Source of the DNA: Gammaproteobacteria bacterium
GTDB lineage: Bacteria > Pseudomonadota > Gammaproteobacteria > Eutrophobiales > Eutrophobiaceae
Assembly: GCA_016179185.1 (NCBI GenBank)
Contig: JACORW010000002.1
Location: 1-38,846, forward strand
Direction of reading: 5' to 3'
DNA length: 38,846 nucleotides
Part shown: piece after piece, positions 8,104-14,591 of the stretch
How positions within the stretch are numbered: position 1 is the first letter of the stretch
Layout of the letters: the number at the start of each line of letters is the position of its first letter
Made by a program: the position numbers and the translations under genes
The notes under the pieces: generated by a model
Database searches by the model: none
Told to the model about the DNA's origin: nothing
Seen by the model: only the letters and a program-made list of their open reading frames with translations

Positions 8104-9089
8104 GTGCACACAGCGTCATCTATGCACAGGACAATGCGCATATTCATTCTCGCCGGTGCCTTGGCATTCGCTTCTGCGCCGGCATTCCAGGAACTTCCCA
8201 GCGACGCGGACATGGAAGCGCTGCAGAAACAGATAGAAGCAGAAGACGCCGCGCAGCAGGAAGCCGCGCGCAAGCGCGCCGCCGAGGAGGCAAAGTGCAA
8301 GGCGGAGACAGAAGCCGAGGCGAAGCGCAAGGTGGAGGAAGAAGCGCGCCTGGCCGCCGAGGAACAGAAGCGCCGCGAAGAGGAATGCGAGTTGCCGCGG
8401 TCGCCAGTGAGTTCGTGTACATACCTGGCGGGAGTTTCACGATGGGGTGCTCTCCGGGCGATCCGGAATGTGAGGACAGTGAGAGACCGGCGCACACGGT
8501 AACCGTGAAGCCGTTCCTGATGGGAATATATGTGGTGACGTTTGCGCAGTGGGATACGTGCATGGCCGAAGGCGCGTGCAGAGAGAAGCCGGATGACCAA
8601 GGCTGGGGTCGCGGGAACTATCCGGTCATCAACGTGAGCTGGGACGACGCGCAGCAGTATGTCGCTTGGGCAAGCAGCAAGTCGGGACGAAAGATTCGTC
8701 TGCCGACGGAAGCGGAGTGGGAATATGTCTGCCGGGCTGGTAACGCTCAGGATAAATACTGTGGTGGGGGCAACGTGGACCTGGTGGCGTGGAATTACCG
8801 GAACAGCTATGTCCATACACACCCCGTGGGGCAGAAGCAGGACAATCGGTGGGGACTCCATGACATGAGCGGCAACGGTTGGGAATGGACGCAAGACTGT
8901 TGGAACGAAACCTATAATGACGCACCCCCCAATGGCTCGGCGTGGACTTTGGGTGACTGCGGCCGGCGCGTGTTCCGGGGCGGCTCGTGGTACATCAAAC
9001 CGTGGGGCGTGCGATCCTCGGTCCGCTCCGGGTTCACGCCCGACTACCGCGACAGCTCCCAGGGGTTCCGTCTCGTCCAGGACGAATGA
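8104..9089 (+). pseudogene. Secreted FGE/SUMF1-domain protein, frameshifted
   Basis: Frame one starts at GTG 8104 after ggagagg. It gives a signal peptide (MRIFILAGALAFASAPA) and a charged Lys/Glu/Ala coiled coil ending in EECELP. Frame two then carries a full formylglycine-generating-enzyme-like domain: EFVYIPGGSFTMGC, YPVINVSWDDAQQYVAW, RLPTEAEWEYVCRAG, MSGNGWEWTQD, RVFRGGSW and GFRLVQDE. The frames join as CELP-AVASEFVY if one G is restored near 8400, so a single-base deletion is the likely lesion. Such bacterial domains are often fused to or placed beside Ser/Thr kinases and are mostly not true sulfatase activators. The usual V of SGNVWEW is G here. Read unspliced, frame two alone (from about 8374) would make a domain without a signal peptide. 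Confidence 0.75.
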
Positions 9090-9123
9090 TTTCCTTTAAA
9101 ATTATAACCTTGAGGTGAGAGGT

Positions 9124-9149
9124 GGCCCCGAGAGGGGCCCCGGCTTTTT
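9124..9149 (+). terminator. Rho-independent terminator after the FGE-like gene
   Basis: Stem ggcccc (9124-9129), loop gaga, ggggcc (9134-9139), then ccggcttttt. It lies 35 bp after the stop at 9089. A second pairing with ggggcca at 9151-9157 is possible. Confidence 0.6.
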
Positions 9150-9166
9150 AGGGGCCAGGGAGGGTT

Positions 9167-9253
9167 ATGCAACAGGCTCGCGACATCATCATCGTCCATG
9201 TGGATGGTTTCAATCCGGTACAGCAGTTTGCTATTTATAGCAATATGCTATAA
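9167..9253 (+). CDS. Possible 28-residue leader ORF
   Basis: ATG 9167 follows a purine-rich agggaggg and the frame stays open for 28 codons (MQQARDIIIVHVDGFNP ... YSNML) to TAA 9251, across the HigBA operator. No family is recognised. It may be a chance frame or a remnant. Confidence 0.2.
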   Translation: MQQARDIIIVHVDGFNPVQQFAIYSNML

Positions 9254-9254
9254 A
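9228..9254 (+). promoter_or_regulatory. Palindromic operator/promoter of the second higBA
   Basis: tatagcaatatgctata (9236-9252) is a perfect palindrome with 7-bp arms and a 3-nt centre. ttgctatttatagcaa (9228-9243) is an overlapping inverted repeat. ttgcta (9228-9233) and tataaa (9249-9254), 15 bp apart, could be -35 and -10 boxes, placing the operator inside the promoter. The toxin ATG is at 9265, so the transcript would be nearly leaderless. Autorepression by the HigA protein is the expected control. Confidence 0.6.
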
Positions 9255-9264
9255 GTCCCACCCG

Positions 9265-9564
9265 ATGCGAGTCATCAGCAACAGGAAGTTGCGCGACTTT
9301 GCGGATCAGCACACCGATGCCACTCGTCCCCTGCAGTCCTGGCGCAAGGCCATGGAAACGGCGAAGTTCCGCAGTTTTGCTGATCTTCGCCGGGCGTTCG
9401 GCTCCGTGGACCGTGTCGGCGACCTGTGCGTATTCGACATCGGCGGAAACAAGTACCGGCTGATTGCCTATATTCGATTTGACTGGAATCGCTGTTACAT
9501 CAAGAGCGTCCTGACGCATTCAGATTATGATTCGGGAAAGTGGAGAAAATGGGCGCGGTACTGA
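9265..9564 (+). CDS. higB: HigB-family toxin (HigB_toxin type)
   Basis: 99 residues, beginning MRVISNRKLRDFADQH with later segments VFDIGGNKYRLIAYIRF and VLTHSDYDSGKW. These are the signature blocks of the HigB_toxin family (a RelE-fold mRNA interferase distinct from the short HigB at 7342). It cleaves mRNA in the cytoplasm when its antitoxin is lost. Full length, with no broken frame. It directly follows the palindromic operator and overlaps or abuts the antitoxin gene, typical of a co-transcribed toxin-first module. Confidence 0.88.
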   Translation: MRVISNRKLRDFADQHTDATRPLQSWRKAMETAKFRSFADLRRAFGSVDRVGDLCVFDIGGNKYRLIAYIRFDWNRCYIKSVLTHSDYDSGKWRKWARY

Positions 9565-9971
9565 AAAAAATTGACCCGGCATGGCGCGAGTTCGAACGCA
9601 GCACCCATGTGGGGCCCATCAAGACGCGGGCGCATTACGACCAGATGGTGGAGGTGCTCGATGCATTGATTGAAGAGGTCAATGGTCGGCGTTCGCATCC
9701 GCTGGCCGGGTTGCTGTATATCATCGGGGAATTCGTCCGCGATTATGACGAGCGACATTTTCCGGTAAAGGACATTTCGGCCATTGACATGCTGGTCTCC
9801 CTGATGGAGGCCCATAAACTACGTCAGGCCGATCTCCCGGAAATTGGCGCGCAAAGCGTGGTGTCCGCAGTGCTGTCTGGCAAGCGCATGCTGAATGCCC
9901 GCCAGATTGCGCGCCTGTCACAGAGGTTTGGACTGCCTGCAGATGTTTTTCTCGACAAGGGCATACCATGA
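9549..9971 (+). CDS. higA: HigA-type antitoxin with C-terminal XRE domain
   Basis: 140 residues from ATG 9549 (an upstream ATG at 9540 is also in frame). An N-terminal toxin-binding part carries IKTRAHYDQMVEVLDALIEEV, and SHPLAGLLYIIGEFVRDYD is typical of antitoxins paired with HigB_toxin proteins. A C-terminal helix-turn-helix follows (AHKLRQADLPEIGAQSVVS, GKRMLNARQIARLSQRFGL). It neutralises the toxin at 9265 and should bind the palindrome at 9236-9252. It overlaps the toxin gene by 16 bp, which implies translational coupling. Confidence 0.85.
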   Translation: MGAVLKKIDPAWREFERSTHVGPIKTRAHYDQMVEVLDALIEEVNGRRSHPLAGLLYIIGEFVRDYDERHFPVKDISAIDMLVSLMEAHKLRQADLPEIGAQSVVSAVLSGKRMLNARQIARLSQRFGLPADVFLDKGIP

Positions 9972-10014
9972 ACCCGGCACGGCAATCGCATTGCGCGGAC
10001 AATAATATCGCGCG

Positions 10015-10428
10015 GTGTCTGTGATCGCTGGCCAGCGTGTGCCCCCGACTTTGACGCTCACCGGCGGCTGCCACTGCGGCGCCGTCCGCTTCGAATGCGA
10101 TGCCCCGGCGGACTGGCGACCTCTATCCTGCAACTGCTCCATATGCAGCCGCAGCGGGTATCTGCACGTGATTGTGCCCCAGGCGGCCTTCCGGCTGCTC
10201 AAGGGCAGCGACGACCTGAGCTGCTACACCTTCAACACCGGTATCGCGCAGCATCTGTTCTGCCGGCGTTGCGGGGTGAAGTCATTCTATGTGCCGCGAT
10301 CCCACCCGGATTGCTACAGCGTCAATGCGCGTTGCCTGGATGGCGTGGATCCGGAGGCGCTGGTCCCGATCCCCTTTGACGGGAGGAACTGGCAACAAGC
10401 TGCGGAGAAACTGGATAGGCCGGCGTGA
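10015..10428 (+). CDS. GFA/CENP-V family zinc-binding protein
   Basis: 137 residues from GTG 10015. The zinc ligands of the GFA family are present: GGCHCGAVRFEC near residue 20, CNCSICSRSGYLHV, and FCRRCGVKSFY. The family is named for a proposed glutathione-dependent formaldehyde-activating role, but most members have no proven activity; an S-handling or carbon-sulfur lyase function is possible. It faces a second GFA gene (10891-10475) tail to tail. The C-terminus (FDGRNWQQAAEKL) is typical of this subgroup, so the protein looks complete. Confidence 0.85.
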   Translation: MSVIAGQRVPPTLTLTGGCHCGAVRFECDAPADWRPLSCNCSICSRSGYLHVIVPQAAFRLLKGSDDLSCYTFNTGIAQHLFCRRCGVKSFYVPRSHPDCYSVNARCLDGVDPEALVPIPFDGRNWQQAAEKLDRPA

Positions 10429-10439
10429 AGCGGAAGGAT

Positions 10440-10458
10440 GGCCGGGGTTAACCCGGCC
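10440..10458. repeat. GGCCGGG hairpin between the convergent GFA genes
   Basis: ggccggg (10440-10446) pairs with cccggcc downstream around a short gttaa centre, followed by ccacaga. It belongs to the same GC-palindrome family as 11007-11025 and 19362-19380. It could help end both converging transcripts, though no T-run is seen. Confidence 0.6.
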
Positions 10459-10474
10459 CCACAGAGAAAGCAGC

Positions 10475-10891
10475 TCAGCCTGTCGGCATCCTGCCGAAGC
10501 GCGGGATCCCGCCCGGCACCACGCCCCAGCCCGGCGCCGAATCCACGAACATGGACGCCTGGGGCTCGACCCAGGACGAATCATCCAGGCTGCCGGCCTT
10601 GATGACGGTCATTTCGGCCAGGACGTCCGGTTCGCCCCACAGCGGCGAACCGCAGGTTGCGCAGAAATAGCGCCGTACGGTCTTGCCGCTGTCACCCTTG
10701 ACGTCATAGGCCGTGGGCTTGCCCTGGGTGATGCGGAACGCAGCTTTCGGCACGAGCAGGTTGGTGCTCATCTGCGTGCCGGTGAGTTTCTGGCAGTCGG
10801 TGCAGAAGCAGTGCACGGTGCGCACGGGATCGGCGCTGCACTCATAACGGATGGCGCCGCAGCGGCAGCCGCCGGTGAACGGAGCGTTCAT
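10475..10891 (-). CDS. GFA/CENP-V family zinc-binding protein
   Basis: 138 residues. Zinc motifs are GGCRCGAIRYEC (residues about 8-19), CFCTDCQKLTG, and FCATCGSPLW. The spacing matches the GFA fold, and the C-terminal SWVEPQASMFVDSAPGW is a usual subgroup feature. Reaction unproven; see the convergent paralogue at 10015. The two differ strongly outside the zinc ligands, so this is not a recent duplication. The start ATG at 10891 is followed at once by the first zinc motif, as expected. Confidence 0.88.
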   Translation of the reverse strand: MNAPFTGGCRCGAIRYECSADPVRTVHCFCTDCQKLTGTQMSTNLLVPKAAFRITQGKPTAYDVKGDSGKTVRRYFCATCGSPLWGEPDVLAEMTVIKAGSLDDSSWVEPQASMFVDSAPGWGVVPGGIPRFGRMPTG

Positions 10892-10962
10892 GTCGTCTCT
10901 CCTTTCAGATTGTCCAAATCACGGGGACCGCCTCGGTACCGAGGGTACTGGAGGTTGCTCCC

Positions 10963-11025
10963 ACTTCCTTGCACTTTTCACTTTGAACTTTTTACAGCCT
11001 CTTGATGGCCGGGACAAACCCGGCC
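10963..11025. repeat. CACTTT-type repeat followed by a GGCCGGG hairpin
   Basis: The 154-bp gap between the GFA and aminotransferase genes holds two repeat units. A cttttcactttgaacttttt tract (about 10970-10993) resembles those at 952-981 and 14549-14577. A hairpin ggccggg (11007-11013)/cccggcc (11019-11025) lies just after the 3' end of the minus-strand aminotransferase gene. Confidence 0.65.
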
Positions 11026-11045
11026 GCACAAAATATTTCGAGGCA

Positions 11046-12236
11046 TCAAAGCACGGAAATAATCGCCCCGGCCAGGTAGTCCACGTTTATCGGGCTGACT
11101 CCGGCAATGTTGACGCGGCTGGAATCCACCATGTAAATACTGAATTCCGTGCGCAGGCGCTGCACCTGTTCCTTCGACACACCGAGGAACGAGAACATGC
11201 CGTATTCGCGCTTGATGAACTCGAAGTCGCGCGGGGCGTTCAGTTTCTTCAGGGTATCCGCCAGCAATGCGCGCAGCGTGTGGATGCGCCGGCGCATGCC
11301 GTCCACTTCCGCCTGCCACTGAGCGCGCAGCGCCGGGTCGTTGAGCACGGTCTTCACCAGCGCGCCGCCGTGGGCGGGCGGCATGGAGTAGATGCCGCGG
11401 GCGATATTATTAATGTGCGTCAGCGCGGCATCCGACTGCCCGGGCGTCGGTGACACGATCAGCAGCGCGCCGATGCGGTCGCGGTACAGACCGAAATTCT
11501 TTGAGCATGAATAGGCCAGCAACATCTCCGGCACGGTGCGCGCCAGCACCCGCGGGCCGTACGCGTCCTGGTCCATGCCCTCGCCGAGACCCTGGTAGGC
11601 GAGATCCACAAACGGCACCAGGCCCCCGCGCGCGGCGATCTGCGCGACGGCATCCCACTGTTGCGGTTTGAGGTCGGCGCCGGTGGGGTTGTGGCAGCAG
11701 CCGTGCAGCAGCACGAGATCCCCCTTTGCCGCGCCTTCCAGTGCCCGGGTCATCGCGGTGAAATCCACGGCATGGGTCGTGCCGTCGTAATAGGGATACT
11801 CGGCAATCCTGAGCCCCGCGCTGCCCAGCAGCGGCACATGATTCGCCCAGGTCGGCCTGCTCACCCGGATAGTGGAGCCTGCCTTGCAGCGGTTGATGAG
11901 TTCCGCGCCGACCCGCAAGGCGCCGCATCCACCCGGCGCCATCACGGAACGCACGCGGCCCGCGGCCAGCGCGGGATGATCCGCGCCCAGTATCAATTTC
12001 TGGATCGCGCTGTTGAAATCAGCGAAGCCCGGCGGGCTGATGTAGACCTTGGTGTTCTCCTGCTGCTCCCAGCGCCGCTCGGCCTCCTTGACGGACTTGA
12101 AGATCGGCGTCGTGCCGGACTCATCCTTGTAGACGCCCGCGCCCAGGTCCACCTTCGCGGGGTTGGGATCATTTTCGAAGGCCGCGGTCAGGCCGAGAAT
12201 CGGATCAGGCGGAAGTTTCTGGATGGAGTCGAACAT
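11046..12236 (-). CDS. Class I aminotransferase (aspartate/aromatic type)
   Basis: 396 residues, the normal length for the AspC/TyrB group. Marks are VDLGAGVYKDESG at the N-terminus, the HNPTGADL loop, the PLP-lysine motif SCSKNFGLYRDRIGA, and the substrate-carboxylate arginine region SRVNIAGVSP. It moves an amino group between aspartate or aromatic amino acids and 2-oxoglutarate in the cytosol, using pyridoxal phosphate. AspC and TyrB cannot be told apart here. It is the only amino-acid metabolism gene near the aromatic amine dehydrogenase cluster, so a link through tyrosine/phenylalanine-derived amines is possible but unproven. ATG at 12236; transcribed alone on the minus strand. Confidence 0.93.
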   Translation of the reverse strand: MFDSIQKLPPDPILGLTAAFENDPNPAKVDLGAGVYKDESGTTPIFKSVKEAERRWEQQENTKVYISPPGFADFNSAIQKLILGADHPALAAGRVRSVMAPGGCGALRVGAELINRCKAGSTIRVSRPTWANHVPLLGSAGLRIAEYPYYDGTTHAVDFTAMTRALEGAAKGDLVLLHGCCHNPTGADLKPQQWDAVAQIAARGGLVPFVDLAYQGLGEGMDQDAYGPRVLARTVPEMLLAYSCSKNFGLYRDRIGALLIVSPTPGQSDAALTHINNIARGIYSMPPAHGGALVKTVLNDPALRAQWQAEVDGMRRRIHTLRALLADTLKKLNAPRDFEFIKREYGMFSFLGVSKEQVQRLRTEFSIYMVDSSRVNIAGVSPINVDYLAGAIISVL

Positions 12237-12304
12237 GGAGGTCGGTATTCGTCAAAATTCGGGCGCGTATATTAGGAATACGCTGCCATGGAGTCAAAAA
12301 GAAA

Positions 12305-12351
12305 CGTATCTCGTCGTTCGTGAAGCGTACAGTCACCAGCCACCAGATACG
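12305..12351. repeat. Short inverted repeat before the aminotransferase
   Basis: The 117-bp gap between the aminotransferase start and the MFS stop holds cgtatct (12305-12311) and agatacg (12345-12351) as a perfect inverted pair, with a repetitive gtcaccagccacca centre. No promoter can be named with confidence. Confidence 0.4.
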
Positions 12352-12353
12352 AG

Positions 12354-13754
12354 TCATTCCTTCCTCCCATGCATCTCCCCCCTTGTCAGTGAAAAATAGA
12401 TCGCGACGATACTCAGACAGGCTGCGACCAGAAAGCTCAGGCCGACACTCCGGATCAATGCCGGATAATTCTCCGGCGCGATCTGCACCGGACCGAGGAC
12501 CAGCGCGAAAATCACCGTCACCAGCGCCATGCTGTTCATCTGGCCCAGCACGCGCATGGTGCTGACCGCGCCTGAGGCCGTGCCCAGATGCCGGTGATCC
12601 ACACTGCCGACGATGGCGTGCACGTTGGGCGGAGAAAACAGCGCAAAGCCGCCGCCGACGACTATCAGGCTGAAGACGACATAATAATGTGTCGTCGCGG
12701 GGGCGAGCGCGGACAACATGCCGAGGCCGACCGCGGTCAGCACCAATCCGGCCGATGCCAGCACGCGCGGTTCATGCCGGTCCGCCAGCCGGCCCGTGAA
12801 CGGCGACAACAGCGCCATCACCGCCGGCTGGGTAACGAGGATCAATCCGGCGGCCTGCGCGGTCAATGCCTTGATGTATTGCAGGTACAGGCTCAGCAGA
12901 AACGATGTCGCGAACGTGGCCGTGTAGATGATCAGCGATGCCAGACACGAAAACGTGAACACGCGATTGTTGAAAAACAGGCTGACGTCAAACAACGGGT
13001 CCGCGGTGCGGCGCTCATGCCGCAGGAACACCGCGAATGCAGCCGCGCCCGACGCCAGCAACACTGCGCCGGGGGCGGACGGCAGGATCGAGAGACCGTA
13101 CATGAACGTCGTCACGGCGCACGCGTAGAAAACGGCGCCGGCAAGATCAAAGCGCTGCGGTCTGTCATCACGCCACTCCCCGCGCAGCCCAAACACGGCC
13201 AGCAACGTGATCAGGAGTGCCAGTGGCAGGTGGATCAGGAACGCCGCGCGCCACGACATGTGGTGCGTGGCCCAGCCGCCGAGCATCGGGCCGCAGGCGA
13301 GACCGAAATACACCGCGGACACGCTCATGCCTATGGCAGCTCCGCGCCGCTCGCGCGGCACCAGCGACGACAGCAACGCGATGCCGGTGGCGAACAACAT
13401 CGCCGCGCCGATCCCCTGCAACACGCGGCAGGCAACCAGTTGTTCCACGGAGCGCGCAGTGGACGCCAGTACCGAAGCCAGCATGATCACCACCAGGCCG
13501 GCAACGAATACGCGCTTGCGCCCATACATGTCCGCAACGCGGCCGAAGGGCAGCAGCAGCACGGCGCTGGAGAGCAGATAAGCGGTCGGGATCCAGCTCA
13601 GCATCATTGCATCCGCGTCCAGGCCGGCGGCGATGGCGGGAATGGCGACATTGATCGCCGACAGCATCAGCGGGGCGGTGAAGGAACTGAGACACACCAC
13701 GAGCAGCGCGACGCGCTCTTCGGCGGCGGTGGCGGGAGCGGGAACGGAATTCAA
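12354..13754 (-). CDS. MFS drug/H+ antiporter (DHA2-like)
   Basis: 466 residues if started at the TTG at 13754, which overlaps the tetR stop (TTGA); no ATG or GTG sits at a better place, since the frame upstream runs through tetR. The protein is very hydrophobic with about 14 predicted helices. It has the MFS motif A GRVADMYGRKRVFVAG after helix 2, the motif C-like region ACGPMLGGW, and a second loop motif FTGRLADRHEPR. It is likely an inner-membrane multidrug or metabolite exporter driven by protons. Coupling to the TetR gene upstream points to a regulator-exporter pair; substrate unknown. Confidence 0.85.
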   Translation of the reverse strand: MNSVPAPATAAEERVALLVVCLSSFTAPLMLSAINVAIPAIAAGLDADAMMLSWIPTAYLLSSAVLLLPFGRVADMYGRKRVFVAGLVVIMLASVLASTARSVEQLVACRVLQGIGAAMLFATGIALLSSLVPRERRGAAIGMSVSAVYFGLACGPMLGGWATHHMSWRAAFLIHLPLALLITLLAVFGLRGEWRDDRPQRFDLAGAVFYACAVTTFMYGLSILPSAPGAVLLASGAAAFAVFLRHERRTADPLFDVSLFFNNRVFTFSCLASLIIYTATFATSFLLSLYLQYIKALTAQAAGLILVTQPAVMALLSPFTGRLADRHEPRVLASAGLVLTAVGLGMLSALAPATTHYYVVFSLIVVGGGFALFSPPNVHAIVGSVDHRHLGTASGAVSTMRVLGQMNSMALVTVIFALVLGPVQIAPENYPALIRSVGLSFLVAACLSIVAIYFSLTRGEMHGRKE

Positions 13755-14422
13755 ACCGTTTGCCGCGCGCGCGTCTGCGCCCCGGTGCCGCCGCTTCTGC
13801 CGATGAGCTGCATGAAATCTTCTATGGCAATGCGTTTCAATTGCGCGCGCTGCGAGGCCCAGGGCTTGCCGTTGCCGGCAAACACCGTCAGCCCTTCCAT
13901 GGCGGCGCACATGAACAGCGCCAGTTGCCGCCGTTCCCGCGGTGTGCAGGCCGGATTCATCAGGCCGATTATTTCGTCCAGAGGTTCGCGCGCCCGCGCG
14001 TACAGCCCGTCCACAAGTTCCGCCACGTGCGGATCATGATTCGCCAGTGCCCACAGTTCGGGGAAGAACGCCGTCGTCTCCGGCGTGCCCAGATCGTCAA
14101 TCCAGTAGTCAAGTATGGACTCGAGCTGTTTCTGCGGCGACTGTCCGGCCGCGTCGCGCAATTTTCCGAACACGTGCAGATAGCCGCCGATGACATGATC
14201 GATCAGGTCGCGCAGCAGGTCGTCCTTGGTTCGATAGTAATAATTGAGATTGCCGATGGAGATGCCGGCACGATCGGCGACCTTGCGCATGGTCAGGCCC
14301 GCATAACCCGCGTTGATGAATACGGCCCGCGCCGCATCCAGGATGCTGGCGAGCCGCGACTGGCCTTTGCTCTGGGTCGCGGTACCCGGCCGGTGGGAGG
14401 TCTGTCGCTGGTTGAGATCCAT
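13751..14422 (-). CDS. TetR-family transcriptional regulator
   Basis: 223 residues. The N-terminal helix-turn-helix reads ILDAARAVFINAGYAGLTMRKVADRAGISIGNLNYYYRTK (residues about 27-66), the family signature; the C-terminal half is the variable ligand-binding domain (helical, with DFMQLIGRSGG at the end). It is co-transcribed with the MFS exporter and divergent from the TonB receptor at 14592. It probably represses the exporter and itself, and perhaps the receptor, through the palindrome at 14492-14507. Confidence 0.92.
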   Translation of the reverse strand: MDLNQRQTSHRPGTATQSKGQSRLASILDAARAVFINAGYAGLTMRKVADRAGISIGNLNYYYRTKDDLLRDLIDHVIGGYLHVFGKLRDAAGQSPQKQLESILDYWIDDLGTPETTAFFPELWALANHDPHVAELVDGLYARAREPLDEIIGLMNPACTPRERRQLALFMCAAMEGLTVFAGNGKPWASQRAQLKRIAIEDFMQLIGRSGGTGAQTRARQTV

Positions 14423-14491
14423 TGAATTTGCGAATCGCGTCGCGAGTGTGTTGCACGTTTACAACAATTTGTTGCATCCTTCTTCACATTA

Positions 14492-14507
14492 TAAGACACC
14501 TGTCCTA
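14492..14507. promoter_or_regulatory. Candidate TetR operator in the divergent gap
   Basis: taagacacctgtccta is a dyad with a perfect GACA-CC-TGTC core (14495-14504) in the tetR/TonB-receptor gap. An AT-rich ttataa lies just upstream, so a regulator here would block a rightward promoter. A separate dyad, caacaatttgttg (14462-14474), lies closer to tetR. Assignment to this TetR is inference. Confidence 0.4.
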
Positions 14508-14548
14508 AAATGCGTCCAAATCGGTTCTGTCATTCTGATTTTTTCTAC

Positions 14549-14577
14549 TTTTCACTTTTTCGCTTTCAACTTTTTAT
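14549..14577. repeat. CACTTT-type repeat before the TonB receptor
   Basis: acttttcactttttcgcttt followed by caacttttta resembles the tracts at 952-981 and 10970-10993. It lies just before the receptor's Shine-Dalgarno (gggag, 14581) and would be in its leader. Confidence 0.55.
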
Positions 14578-14591
14578 CCCGGGAGATCCCG

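Noticed and set aside
12588..14039. Plus-strand reading frame of 483 codons opposite the MFS and tetR genes
   Set aside because: Spans two real minus-strand genes and has only shadow-like composition.
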